Shown piece after piece: positions 43,301 through 50,553 of a DNA stretch of 64,000 bases. A program made the position numbers and the translations under genes. Where the stretch lies: the NCBI GenBank assembly GCA_963935595.1, contig OZ012559.1, positions 13,415,001-13,479,000 on the forward strand, written 5' to 3'. Each line of letters begins with the position of its first letter. The stretch's first letter is position 1. Source of the DNA: Schoenobius gigantellus (lineage: Eukaryota > Arthropoda > Insecta > Lepidoptera > Crambidae). The notes below the pieces were generated by a model. That model was not told the origin of the DNA, searched no databases, and saw only the letters and a list, made by a program, of their open reading frames with translations.

Positions 43301-44920
43301 TTCAAATATGGAACTGATCGCCGCCGCACGACTCCATCTAGTGAGCAGCGCGCTGTTGCTATTCAAATTTCGAAATAATCGCCGCGCGGCGCCAGTCAGT
43401 AGGCAGCGCTAGCGCGCTGTTAAAATGGCGGGAAAGCAACAGTGTGCATTCACAGATTGAGTTTATTTAAAATAAAGTTTCTTTTTCTGTTTCCTCGCAA
43501 ATGTGTTAAAAAACGTCGTACGATATACGTGCGCATTGGTTATAACATCTTAACGCACTAATATCGTAATGTACTATTATAGCACATCAATGATCACATG
43601 ACATTTTTTATTGTGTTTATTCTTCTTCGTTCTTGCTAAGTTAATCCTTTAATCAGGACATAAATCTACAGCAGGTTCAAAACAAAGTGGCTTTCCCACG
43701 CGAGCCGAAAGTGTCAACAGAGTGTCGCAAACTGATCACCAAAATCCTGGCCCCGCTAAAGATGAGGGTCAAGATCCCGCAGATCCTCGCCGACCCCTGG
43801 CTCAACCTTAACCAGGCCGCGAAAGACGACGATGTGGACACCGCGCAGGTGAAATGAAAAGTTACTTGGCATTTTTTCCTTTATAACTTTTACCAGAGAG
43901 AGCGAGTACCAGAGTTGTCTGCGCTACTTCTATCTTACCTAATTCTACCGCCATGAAGCAGTAGGTACTAGCATTGCTGTGCCCGGTTTGAAGGGTAAGA
44001 CTGACGGCGTAATTACTGTGTCTTGTTACGTCACAAGTTGGCAACGAATGCCACCACAGGCCGAAGATCCAGAAGGCTTTTCATATTAACCAGATTCTGT
44101 TACTTTTACTGGTTTAAAAACCATAAGGGCAACATGATATATTAAGCGGGTACCGTAATCGTTGACTCTTTGCGAGTCCTTTATAAAAAGAAACGGAACA
44201 GAAAGTTATTTTGGCTGTTGTCTTCTGTGAGGTACTTCCTTAAATGATCGTTCTATTCAGTGTAAAGCTGATCGCACATATCCGTCCGCACGCGCCGAAC
44301 GCGCCGCATTATATGACGTCATCACCATGCGTTTTTCAATACCCGGACACCTGCCGCATTTTTGAAATTCTGCGCGTACGGTGCCGCCAAATGTGCAAAA
44401 AAGTAAAGTAAAATATAAAATTTGTTGTTTGGCCCTTTAACTTTGATATAGGTATCTAATAATAGTTTGATTTAAGCGTCGTCACGACAGGGGACCGCAA
44501 TTAATATATCTAGTAACGCTCTACGTATTCGGTTGGTAAATAATTCAATAAATAGATAGACGTGACGACGCTTGAATCAAAATATTACTAGATGTATCAA
44601 AGTTAAAGGGCCAACCAACACATTTTATTTTTTAATTTTTGGTGTTTTTATTGTCGGGGGTTATTTAAATTGGTTTGTGTCGCTAGATTACTTGTTTGGA
44701 TAATAAAGCTAACTACTGACACTACAGGATATACATATCTATCTTAGTTACCAAATTTTAGGCGTGGTGGATAAAATCTTTTCGGAGATGACGCTCTTCT
44801 AATACCAAACTGACCTAACTACCAACCAACCCTATGTTTATTGTAATGTTATTGTTCCAGGAGCACGCACATATAGAAAAAGACGAAATCAAAAGCGTAA
44901 ACATGGGAACTGTAACATAA
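27600..44920 (+). CDS. TSSK: Testis-specific serine/threonine protein kinase (TSSK family)
   Basis: A cytoplasmic Ser/Thr kinase; the TSSK family acts in spermatid maturation and sperm function. Coding exons: 27600-27773, 28515-28684, 29266-29415, 41136-41409, 43672-43848, 44861-44920; all introns are GT-AG and phases agree, giving about 334 residues, in the family range. Kinase motifs in order: glycine loop GRTIGSGSYATVK at the end of exon 1, VAIK lysine in CQVAIKII, MEYAEKGSLLDII hinge, HRDIKCENLL catalytic loop across the exon 3/4 join, DFGFA, activation segment GSYAYASPEILKG (the TSSK-like SPE form) and SDIWSMGVVLY. HRD-x-KCENLL and QVQNKVAFP are typical of TSSKs. Exon 5 may instead start at 43657 (five more codons); the family match LLK-QVQNK favours 43672. 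The start ATG at 27600 is the first in frame. AATAAA at 44943 is a likely poly(A) signal. Intron 3 is 11.7 kb and full of mobile DNA. Confidence 0.93.
28145..28450. repeat. TTCTGCCGCMAAGCAGCA-class repeat in TSSK intron 1
   Basis: Diverged copy of the family at 26695-27010: TTTCTGCCGCAAAACAGC, GGTTTCAAGGGTAAG, GCCATCAGGTAGGCAG. Its first part was carried along in the exon-1 duplication. Confidence 0.6.
28770..29265. other. Rest of TSSK intron 2
   Basis: Contains a GC-richer patch at 28895-29100 without an open frame; no element boundary found. Confidence 0.4.
29435..29560. repeat. CCGGATA-rich interspersed repeat
   Basis: Repeated words ATCCGGTATCCGGCC, GGCCGGATACCGGA and GCTGGATACCGGATAT in both orientations, giving a locally self-complementary patch just inside TSSK intron 3. 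Similar patches are frequent in insect introns. Confidence 0.55.
29834..29950. repeat. 117-bp direct repeat flanking the exon-1 copy (left)
   Basis: Matches 30804-30920 by eye. It includes the first 56 bp of the TIR element that is complete at 30865-31994, so the left copy is an orphan start of that element. Confidence 0.9.
29946..30806 (+). pseudogene. Duplicated TSSK exon 1 plus start of intron 1
   Basis: Nearly identical to 27515-28375 and placed inside intron 3 of the same gene. The exon copy is 30031-30204 with the same ATG and donor site. It has no acceptor site of its own, and if joined to exon 4 the phase is wrong (phase 0 to phase 2), so a transcript started here would not give a kinase. 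The junctions share short homologies: GAAAT on the left and ACA on the right. Confidence 0.9.
30804..30920. repeat. 117-bp direct repeat flanking the exon-1 copy (right)
   Basis: See 29834-29950; spacing between copies is 970 bp. Confidence 0.9.
30865..31994 (-). mobile_element. TIR DNA element with Myb/SANT-like exon, copy 1
   Basis: 1130 bp. The ends are inverted repeats: GGGACACGATTCTCATG on the left and, reverse-complemented, GGGACCCGATTCTCATG on the right, followed on both sides by TTCGAA-rich text. It carries one minus-strand exon (31271-31486). No DDE transposase frame is present, so it is non-autonomous. The second copy starts one base after it ends. Confidence 0.85.
31271..31486 (-). 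CDS. Myb/SANT-like (zeste-type) DNA-binding exon of a TIR element
   Basis: 71 codons: QRLRLVHLVEADPQLKCGKL, then TKNEAKRRWINISEDINSI and GAKKLRGVAQGKF. The pattern (helix 1 with LV.LVE..P.L, then KRRW..I...IN) is that of Myb/SANT-like or zeste-type domains found in transposon and host regulatory proteins. A good splice donor follows at CAAG|GTAAGT (exon end about 31282), so it was probably a first exon; the following exon is not recognisable. Possible role: binding the element's ends, by family analogy. Expression unknown. Confidence 0.55.
   Translation of the reverse strand: MKQNNISKKFASAEQRLRLVHLVEADPQLKCGKLSSSFTKNEAKRRWINISEDINSIKGAKKLRGVAQGKF
31996..33086 (-). mobile_element. TIR DNA element with Myb/SANT-like exon, copy 2 in tandem
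   Basis: 1091 bp, same ends and order as copy 1 and separated from it by a single T. It lacks a segment near the internal CTCAAACTGTGTTTT box and has several substitutions, so the two copies are not a fresh duplication. Each copy is preceded and followed by T, which leaves the target duplication unclear. Confidence 0.85.
32375..32590 (-). CDS. Myb/SANT-like exon, copy 2
   Basis: Same 71-codon frame as 31271-31486 with one visible change (DINSITGAKK for DINSIKGAKK) and the same splice donor. The near identity of this exon, compared with several indels elsewhere in the two elements, could reflect recent origin or constraint. Confidence 0.5.
   Translation of the reverse strand: MKQNNISKKFASAEQRLRLVHLVEADPQLKCGKLSSSFTKNEAKRRWINISEDINSITGAKKLRGVAQGKF
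33267..33697. mobile_element. Inverted-repeat element (GATTTACTACCAAACGTAGATA ends)
   Basis: The box at 33267-33300 (ending CCAAACGTAGATAG) returns in reverse complement at 33663-33697, about 33 bp with one or two mismatches. The middle is non-coding. The word CTACGTTTGGTA also occurs at 49739-49750 near another foldback repeat. Confidence 0.7.
33729..33896. mobile_element. 168-bp MITE with AGGGGCCTAGACAAAGTAAC ends
   Basis: The left end TAGGGGCCTAGACAAAGTAA and the right end (reverse complement CAGGGGGCCTAGACAAAGTA) are near-perfect 20-bp inverted repeats. The CAGGGG terminus recalls hAT elements, but I find no 8-bp target duplication. Confidence 0.75.
33897..34071. other. Intron spacer ending in an interrupted dispersed repeat
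   Basis: The last bases before 34072 (CTATAGCTTACCG) look like the head of the TAATATTAGTATAGA-class repeat whose remainder begins at 36074 (CGCTCGCGACTTTGCCCGCG). Confidence 0.5.
34072..36073. mobile_element. 2-kb TIR element inserted in a dispersed repeat
   Basis: Ends are CCCAAGTAGCA (34072-34082) and its exact complement (36063-36073). The flanks CTTACCG and CGCTCGCGAC join into the normal head of the dispersed repeat with CG on both sides, so the element sits within that repeat. The inside is AT-rich with many CTATA/TATAG words and no transposase; it holds the foldback element 34777-35558. Confidence 0.7.
34777..35558. mobile_element. Foldback-type element with subrepeat arms and 8-bp target duplication
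   Basis: 782 bp. The two 136-bp arms (34777-34912 and 35423-35558) are near-perfect inverted repeats starting CCCTTCGGAGCATAATG. Each arm is built of about eight tandem units of roughly 16 bp with consensus GCAAAATGWGCAAMAC. ATTTTATC stands directly on both sides (34769-34776 and 35559-35566), an 8-bp target duplication as in hAT or P elements. The 510-bp centre has no ORF. The repetitive ORFs in the arms are a by-product of the subrepeats. Confidence 0.9.
36074..36273. repeat. TAATATTAGTATAGA-class repeat, plus orientation
   Basis: CTCGCGACTTTGCCCGCG, TTCCCGTGGGAATTC, TAGGAAAATTACCCTATGTC, CAAAATCGGTTCAGTAG and the end TTTATAATATTAGTATAGAT. The copy at 39680-39895 is in the opposite orientation. 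Confidence 0.75.
36290..36430. mobile_element. 141-bp MITE with GGTTATTGTCTAAGAAAAA ends
   Basis: Left end GGTTTATTGTCTAAGAAAAA, right end (complement) GGTTATTGTCTAAGAAAAAA: inverted repeats of about 23 bp with one indel. It begins right after the preceding repeat. Non-coding. Confidence 0.75.
37917..38031. mobile_element. Small MITE with ACTTATTTAGTCCC arms
   Basis: GTTAAAGACTTATTTAGTCC near 37923 and its complement GGGACTAAATAAGT near 37992-38006 frame a GC-rich centre (CGCTACGCTCGGGCGCC). About 115 bp, non-coding. Confidence 0.65.
38196..39061 (+). CDS. R1-type LINE ORF2 C-terminal part
   Basis: About 288 codons open from the truncation point to the stop at 39059-39061, no internal breaks. 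It begins in the thumb-like region (LYQTVIKSMALYGAPIWAE), then a long region with TYRMVQMMTGHGCFGHYL, and the zinc motif CHHCGAPDDTAGHTLSEC (C-x2-C-x8-H-x4-C), the C-terminal CCHC of R1-clade LINEs. The reverse transcriptase catalytic core and endonuclease are absent, so it cannot move. The open frame is consistent with recent insertion. Overlapping long ORFs in other frames are GC-driven shadows. Confidence 0.85.
38196..39407 (+). mobile_element. 5'-truncated R1-clade LINE insertion
   Basis: 1212 bp with a 12-base A tail (39396-39407) and a 14-bp target duplication GGTTTTACCAATGA at 38182-38195 and 39408-39421. Far more GC-rich than its surroundings, so it arrived from an element with different base use. 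It interrupts a TAGGTTTTACC-type repeat. Confidence 0.9.
39680..39895. repeat. TAATATTAGTATAGA-class repeat, minus orientation
   Basis: Reverse complement of the family at 36074-36273, from ATCTATACTAATATTATAAA to GCGGGCGAAGTCGCGAGCGG. Complete at both ends. Confidence 0.75.
40120..40500. repeat. Dispersed repeat A, copy 2
   Basis: See 5838-6210. Same orientation. Confidence 0.65.
40740..40935. repeat. Dispersed repeat ending in CCTCCTCCTTTTTAAAGTCG
   Basis: A lepidopteran repeat with GGGATCCCATCGTCAGGTCC, a CACACACACAAAC patch and the end AACCTCCTCCTTTTTAAAGT. The end is also seen in reverse at 6740-6795. Confidence 0.55.
41896..42221. mobile_element. MITE family AATTCTACTAATA, interrupted copy
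   Basis: Contains CTAAACCGTTGCCATTAACC, ACGTCATCAAACATTTGACA and, at the right, CGCAACGGTTCAATTTCG plus GGCTGTTAG...TAGAATTA. The intact relative is 57272-57430. The middle is larger here. Confidence 0.55.
42240..43226 (+). pseudogene. LINE fragment with RNase H domain (I/Jockey-like)
   Basis: In TSSK intron 4. Starts in the post-RT region (YGSEIPWSTKVKYLGVTLDK, ILPVITYGSIVWWP), shifts frame near 42664, hits a stop at 42882-42884 and continues into an RNase H domain: LIWYTDGSKMKSGTGAGI, TVFQAETCAILAC and IYILSDSQATLKALL hold D, E and D in the usual places. It ends at a stop at 43224-43226. The RT core is missing; not functional. LINEs with a C-terminal RNase H belong to the I or Jockey/Loa groups. 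Confidence 0.85.
43870..44080. repeat. TTCTGCCGCMAAGCAGCA-class repeat in TSSK intron 5
   Basis: Boxes TCTACCGCCATGAAGCAGTA, TTTGAAGGGTAAGAC and GCCACCACAGG; diverged copy of 26695-27010. Confidence 0.5.
44263..44399. repeat. MITE family with TGACGTCATCA core, truncated copy
   Basis: AAAGCTGATCGCACATATCC, then CGCGCCGCATTATATGACGT and CATGCGTTTTTCAATACCCG. The right arm is missing. Confidence 0.6.
44429..44614. mobile_element. 186-bp MITE with TTGGCCCTTTAACTTTGATA ends
   Basis: Inverted repeats of about 58 bp (few mismatches) from TTGGCCCTTTAACTTTGATA to GCGTCGTCACG, around a 70-bp centre. In TSSK intron 5. Non-coding. Confidence 0.85.
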
Positions 44921-44942
44921 GATAGGAAGTTAGAAGAAGTGA

Positions 44943-44948
44943 AATAAA
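44943..44948 (+). terminator. Likely TSSK polyadenylation signal
   Basis: AATAAA 22 bases after the TSSK stop codon. Confidence 0.6.
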
Positions 44949-45201
44949 GACTGAAACATATGTAACAAACGCTTTATTTTATTTGTTTTCAATTAAATCA
45001 AATCAAAATAACATTTATACGGCTTCATAAAAAGCTCTTTTGGATTATATATTTTTATTCTACCACAGCTTTTAAAGGTGAAAGAAAACAGCCATTGTCT
45101 GAGTATACCTTATAAACCGTCTTATAACAAATCATGGTCTGACTTATATCTAAAGCTGATAGAAGCTACTCAGTGAAAGAGCATCAGGTTTAAAAGACTA
45201 A

Positions 45202-45314
45202 TGGCCAATTTCACTAACCTTGTCTTAGCTAAGACCATCCTAAAAAGAATACCGTCACTTCTTATCTTTAATGAAAAGAATGTGACAGAATCTAAGACAA
45301 GGTGCAAATGGCCA
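45202..45314. mobile_element. 113-bp PIF/Harbinger-like MITE with TAA target duplication
   Basis: Ends TGGCCAATTTCACTAACCTT and, reverse-complemented, TGGCCATTTGCACCTTGTCT, both running into CTTGTCTTAG. TAA stands on each side (45199-45201 and 45315-45317). A 3-bp T-N-A duplication and GGCCA ends fit PIF/Harbinger. Confidence 0.75.
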
Positions 45315-45316
45315 TA

Positions 45317-45592
45317 AGTTTAGTCCACGTTTTGTAATAAGATCGATAAGGTTCTATAGGTTAAATAAGAAGTTGATCGAGTTTCAGTGGTGAACGTAGA
45401 CAAAGAAACAAATGTGTTATGTCTTCAGTGCCACCTTCTGAGAGCAAAAGAGTTCGTCATTTCCCTCTTCGGCTGCCAAACGCTTTGCATTTCGTTCTGC
45501 TTTCATAATACACACGCGGGATATGAAAATCATGGCGAAGTATATTCCAGCTGCGATCCAACAGTTTCTTGCGCACTAAAAAAATTAAAATA
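45317..45592. repeat. ACCACGTTTTGTAATAAGA repeat, longer copy
   Basis: Begins immediately after the MITE at 45202-45314; see 15175-15315. The ORF at 45387-45593 runs through it and is not called. Confidence 0.55.
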
Positions 45593-45734
45593 AGTACTCA
45601 GCGAACAGAAAGTAAAGAATGTTTTATTGAGTCTTGAGTGTACTTAAGATCGATTAGCCAGCACCAAGCCAGCATTATGTACCTACGTAGATACAGTCCC
45701 CCTATTCACGTTGTACAATAAGCGCCAAGTCAAG

Positions 45735-45830
45735 CTTTACATTTGCACTACGAAAACCGCCTCTATTTTGAGCTACGTAAGAGTGGTCCAAACGTCAAAA
45801 AGTATAGCTTGACGCTGCGCTTTCTTTACA
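45735..45830. repeat. Short TIR repeat, partner of 26395-26505
   Basis: GTCAAGCTTTACATTTGCAC at the left and AGTATAGCTTGAC at the right, with CACTACGAAAACCGCC inside. Confidence 0.6.
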
Positions 45831-46118
45831 CTGAACACTATACAAATAGCCAAAAAAGTGGTTTTTCAAGCTAGGTTAAAATTCAGTTTCATATCAATAT
45901 TCAACACTACCAAGGCAACCTTGAGAGGGTTTGCGCACCGAACTAAACGCGTTTTTTTTTATAATAACGAAAGTTGTCTTATTGCTGCCAAAGGGTAAAA
46001 GGCTAATCTCACCTCCCCATTGTGCACCCTGTTGATCAACGGACGAGGTTCTGGCGCTATCCTCATTAGACCAGTGTGATAGGAATGGGAAATGGCCCAA
46101 ACCTCCTCTCTTTAGAGG

Positions 46119-47745
46119 TTATTTTTGTTTATTCATACGAGTACATGCAAACAATATTAATGCTATTAGGAGCCAGTCACACCACAGCATACCAGATAGG
46201 ATGGCTGCAAGGAAAAAATGCTTCTGAGTCACACTGATGTGATAGTGAGTCAACACTCCTTTTGGAGGCCCAAACATACATATTAGTAGACATATAATGT
46301 ATGAATTGTTGTTAATAGTGACAAGTACATATTACAATTGCACATGCTGTTAATCATGATTTCAGAGAATGGGGGTATTAGTTTAATTTTGCAGCAACCA
46401 CTATCAAGCCATGCTAAACAATTATTCATCTTCATAAAACACTCTTTCAATGAGCGTTAGTTGGTTTAACTGTTAAACTAACTGACGCTCATTGAATGTT
46501 TTATTGAACTTTAGGTTTTGATGTTCCCTATGAGGCTGGCATAGTCACCCAGAGTGTACTAAAGCCTCTTTAAAAAGAATAAAAAAAATATTTCAGAGAG
46601 CCAGACATTACCGAATGATAATTTGACCTGGTTTTCTTAATGTACTCTTCGATGCTGTCATATTCTTTTTCCTTGACGTCCTCCAGTAGTTGCGTTATTT
46701 CCAACTTGTAAAATATCCCCATCAAAGTCTGCGAAATGAAAAGATTTTTTTATAGATCGTGTCACGAATTCTTCCTCGAAAACTTCTTAGGACAGCGCTC
46801 TTGGTCTAGAACACACACGAAATCGTGGCCAAGTAGCATAGGCGACATATAGAGGGGGTGTGTCCACCCCAGAATGGTCTAGTGCCCACCCCAGGATATT
46901 AGGCTACCGATTCAAATTCAATGATGGACGCCAACATACCGATAACTTCACACAAAATCAGGGGCCTTCCCCCCCCGGAAATAACCTCTAGATAAACCAA
47001 TGCCAAGTAGACAGAAAGATACACGCTCTCGCATTATGATTACATTTAAACGAGAGGAGCGGTCGCCGGCTCTCATCCTTGTGGCCCGCGACGTCATTGA
47101 AAATAAATATCCTTTTCATCTCACAGAGCATAGCGTGAGCATTGACGAATTCAACCATTCCACGAATATCAACTACCTACAAACATGCAAGAAGATATTT
47201 TTGTTTTTTTGTAATTTTTCCTTCTTCTTTGTTATTCAATGAAACTTTGTTGTTAACCTAGTCCTAGCTAGCAGACTGGTGTAGTCTTCTACGATATTTA
47301 GCGATACGTAGTCCAAAACGGTAATACGAATACGAGATTAGTTTATCAAGCAAATGATACATATTTGGAGGAGACAACCAACGTACGAATCTAATTATAA
47401 AATCATTATTCAAAATGGGCTCAACTCTACCAATACGGTGCAGATAGTAGCCAAACGACCAGGAACTGGACATCAGGTGGTAGAGAGTGACCCCGTGCCC
47501 TTTGTTTTGTTGTTTGCTAGTTTTTGTAAAACGTAAATTTTTTGTTCCTATACGTATGTGAACAAGATTTTCGGGACCAATTTTGATACAGAATTACTCA
47601 CTCGCTCTATACAGGCAGACATTAAATTAAGGTACCTAATTGTAATCTAGACACAACTTATCATATTTTAAGAACTTACCAACTGAAACACTGCCCATAT
47701 GCTTATAACATAACAACAAACGCCGCAATGATGCAAAATCGACAT
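46119..47745 (-). CDS. Divergent ribonuclease-kappa-like membrane protein
   Basis: Three coding exons on the minus strand: 47680-47745, 46612-46728, 46119-46223, all GT-AG and all phase 0, exactly as in the RNase kappa gene at 50554-51562. The product is about 95 residues: MSILHHCGVCCYVISIWAVF, then the conserved TLMGIFYKLEITQLLED loop start, an acidic and Lys-rich loop, and a second hydrophobic segment (FFLAAILSGMLW...WLLIALILFA). Two membrane segments around a short loop is the RNase kappa layout. Conserved relative to the neighbour: CG, VISIWAVFQL/ILSVWGIIQL, TLMG-FY and LLED. Exon 3 is the least certain because only its hydrophobic pattern and LAAIL/IAALL match. It is probably an old tandem duplicate. 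Function and expression unknown. Confidence 0.7.
46445..46497. repeat. Inverted repeat with TTCAATGAGCGTTAGTTGGT arms
   Basis: Arms of about 23 bp with one mismatch, in the intron of the RNase-kappa-like gene's exon 2-3 interval. Non-coding. Confidence 0.75.
46734..47679. other. Intron 1 of the RNase-kappa-like gene
   Basis: No clear element. ORFs at 47000-47242, 47264-47473 and 47354-47536 lack motifs. Confidence 0.4.
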
Positions 47746-48011
47746 TGGTGTTATATAAGGAAAGTCAGAAAAATCTGTAATTCATGCTGCAAGCAGATAG
47801 GAGATAATCACTGAATCAATCACGAACAATTACGAATTTATTGAGGCAACGTTATTGTGACTGCCTCATGTTTGCCTTGAGTTTGGGGAAATCATCATTG
47901 ATTAAAGAGTTTTCCTATGTCACTAGCAAAAAGAATTTACTACAATTTTAAAAAGAATGTCAAGGATGGGTAGGAATCTTTCCTTTATATGTCTGTGGTA
48001 GGAATATAACT

Positions 48012-48248
48012 GGGACTCAATTTTTGAATCATTCGACTAACGTCGAGCGCTAGTCGAGCGCCGTCTGCGCTCGATTTCTTTTGATTTTCGTTTTATTTTC
48101 GACAAAAATCGAAATATATAGATTTTTGTGGTAATATCATATTGATTTTTGTCTAAAACTTATCGAAAATCAAAAGAAATTGAGCGCGGATAATGCTCCA
48201 CGACCACGAGCGCTCGACGCCAGACAAATTAGTCAAAAATAGAGGCCC
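48012..48248. mobile_element. MITE family GGGCCTC, copy 2
   Basis: GGGACTCAATTTTTGAATCA at the left; the right end, reverse-complemented, reads GGGCCTCTATTTTTGACTAA. Mirrored inner boxes GTCGAGCGCTAGTCGAGCG / GTCGAGCGCTCGTGG and TTTCTTTTGATTTTCG on both arms give nearly complete self-complementarity over 237 bp. Confidence 0.8.
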
Positions 48249-48440
48249 GCTGAACGCACGCCGTACGCGCCGCATTAAATGACGTCATCAGCATGCGTTT
48301 TTCAATACCGGGAGTCGGGACACATACCGCATTTTTGAAATACGGCGCGTAAGGTGCGGCCAAATTTGCGAGATCTCATATACAACGAATTCCAAAAATG
48401 CGGCGCGTACAGCGCGTGCGGCGCGTGCGGCCCGGAACCT
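48249..48440. repeat. MITE family with TGACGTCATCA core, copy 3
   Basis: CGCACGCCGTACGCGCCGCA at the left, mirrored by GCGGCGCGTACAGCGCGTGC at the right, with AAATGACGTCATCAGCATGC inside. It abuts the preceding MITE. Confidence 0.7.
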
Positions 48441-48506
48441 GTTGAGTAAATGTGTTCTATGCCCGGAACACTAAGTGCATTCAACTTATATTTGCAGACG
48501 CCGATC

Positions 48507-48662
48507 AATTTAAAAGACAGTCGGCAGTCTTGTATGGACGCCCAAGTGTATCATAATTAAAAGTCAGTCCACAGTCTGTATTAACGCCGCAATGGCTATC
48601 AAATTAAAAGACAGTCCGCAGTCTTGTATTGACGCCGCAGTGACTATCAAATTAAAAGCTAG
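48507..48662. repeat. Minisatellite, ~48-bp units, 3 copies and a partial fourth
   Basis: Units start AATTTAAAAGACAGTC (48507), AATTAAAAGTCAGTC (48554), AATTAAAAGACAGTC (48602) and AATTAAAAGCTAG (about 48650). They share CAGTCTTGTATTGACGCCGC. Confidence 0.8.
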
Positions 48663-48912
48663 CGTAATATTTTTCTTATGCTACGGCCGCATCTGCGCCT
48701 ATCGTTACGAAGCTTCGTGCTATGACGTGATACACGCATATGTCACCAGTCTTTATCGGCTATCGTCGAGAATACTCGGGCTGCGTGTGCATTATCGCGT
48801 AGCATCAGTCAGTGTATCTACAGCTTGGCAAAAAAGAATAGAATGCGGTGACAGATGGAATTAAAGCGATTTCCGTAGTAAAACTTGTTTCACAACTACG
48901 AGTAGATAGTGT

Positions 48913-48972
48913 ATTCAGGCGGGGCCAAACCAACGCATGCAGCGGTGGCGGGCACGCGTTGGTTTGGCCCAG
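48913..48972. repeat. Foldback repeat GGGCCAAACCAACGC
   Basis: GGGGCCAAACCAACGCATG and the complement of ACGCGTTGGTTTGGCCC frame a 19-base GC-rich loop. About 60 bp, MITE-like. Confidence 0.7.
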
Positions 48973-49286
48973 CCTTTAATAAGGCTGTCGTTACTCAATT
49001 TTCCAAATGTTATTTAAAAATTACATAACTCTTTTGAAATTGTGTCTTTATTTTCTGATTTTTATGCGAAACTGTACTAGTGGCGCCCTCATTTTTTGTC
49101 AACACTTTTTTGCCAAGCTGTTACGAATAGGCTAGATGAATGAAAAAAAATATTGCTTTAATAGAAGCTCATTCATATAATAAACAGAAAGAAAAAATCG
49201 GTTTTCGAATAATTATAAAAACAACCAAGATTATAAGGTATTATTAAAAAAAATTCTCCACTCTTTCTAGCAAAACGGCAATTTAC

Positions 49287-49371
49287 ATGGAGTTTATATG
49301 GCCGTACTCAACAATGACGTCACGGTTGATGTCGGATCTCTGTCTAATCGCTTCCATCGCTCGCTTAATCT
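49287..49371 (-). CDS. Possible orphan terminal exon
   Basis: After a good acceptor (TTCTGACATTTCAG) the minus strand reads IKRAMEAIRQRSDINRDVIV, then EYGHINSM and a stop. The frame is phase 0, so it could in principle follow exon 2 of RNase kappa (51278-51397) as an alternative 3' end, or belong to an unrecognised gene. No family match comes to mind. Confidence 0.2.
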
Positions 49372-49670
49372 GAAATGTCAGAATTACGTCGAATTAAAAA
49401 TCAGACTGTAGATACGACTTAATTACTTGCTATTTTTTTTCAGGTATGACAAAAACCCCTTCGTCTAAATAAATCCATCTCAATGATATCTCATTTTGGA
49501 TGACAGGTGTCAAAATTAAAACTTGATTACTACCTCACACACTACTAAACTGATAATGAATGAGTAATTCTAGACAGATTTTTAATACCACCGTTATTAT
49601 GTCTGTAATTCTGGCGAAGTGTGTATTTGACTTCTTGTATGTTTGACAAGATAGATACTACGAGTTCACA

Positions 49671-49881
49671 TGGATCCCCTAGGAGATCGGGCTAGGGGAT
49701 CCTGGTGGCCTTACTCGATCAGCAGGCCCGTTCGCTAACTACGTTTGGTAACTAGAACTGTCATTTTTGAAAGAAAATATATCCGTTACTATATAGTTTA
49801 GTGATCTTGTGTTACAGCAGCGTTCAGGTTAGCAGTAATGGATGTTGTTTCTTTCAAAAATGACAGTTCTAGTTAGCAACC
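49671..49881. repeat. Two adjacent inverted repeats
   Basis: First, at 49673-49702: GGATCCCCTAG and its complement around a 9-base loop. Second, a MITE-like structure: 49747-49776 (GGTAACTAGAACTGTCATTT and on to GAAAGAAA) mirrored at 49848-49881, separated by 71 bp. Confidence 0.75.
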
Positions 49882-49889
49882 AAGTAAGA

Positions 49890-50524
49890 GAAATATACCT
49901 GCTGATATAGTTCAGTCAACAAGTGGTGTACTTGATTCTTTGAAAATAAAGACAACATAATGATTTTAACATTAAGACATTTATTATTACATCGGGAAAA
50001 TTCAAAGCACTTTTTTGATACCTACAGTAATAATCTTATTTACAATTTGCAACAAACTATTCATTAATACTTTCGGACGTGTAATAAATATTTTTGCTTC
50101 ACCCATACACTCTGCCAAGAAAAAAATAATCTATAAATTACAATATTTGTTTTATTCCAAATATTTTAATAACAGTTGATTATGTAAGATATTATCACAA
50201 TAAGGACTCAACTCATATTAATAAAGATATCTTGCTAAAACAATTCAAACAGTATGAACATGTTACAGTGAAACTAGAACCTAAAAAATTATAAATTACA
50301 TCTTAAGCATCTGTAAACTTAAACTGAACTTTAAACTACCATACTAAACTAAATTCTTTTATTGTAATTGTATTAGATAGGTGATTTTTTTGTAATATCA
50401 TGAGTCAAGAGCATCATTTTATCAGGAATTATCTATCTATATCATTTTATTGTTAACACCTCAACATTATTAAGTTAAACTGGAATGAATATACACTGTA
50501 GAAACAACATAATTAGGTTAATAT
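49890..50524. other. Gene-free AT-rich DNA downstream of RNase kappa
   Basis: No supported gene or named repeat; very AT-rich. Confidence 0.45.
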
Positions 50525-50530
50525 TTATTA
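50525..50530 (-). terminator. Likely RNase kappa polyadenylation signal
   Basis: AATAAA on the minus strand, 23 bases after the stop codon. Confidence 0.6.
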
Positions 50531-50553
50531 CACATTATTTGTGTAATTCAATT

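Noticed and set aside
45894..46100. Minus-strand 68-codon ORF just after the RNase-kappa-like gene
   Set aside because: Lies downstream of that gene's stop codon and shows no motif or repeat protein match.
49673..49702. Hairpin GGATCCCCTAG as a bacterial-type terminator
   Set aside because: No T-run follows, and this is a eukaryotic intergenic region; it is just an inverted repeat.
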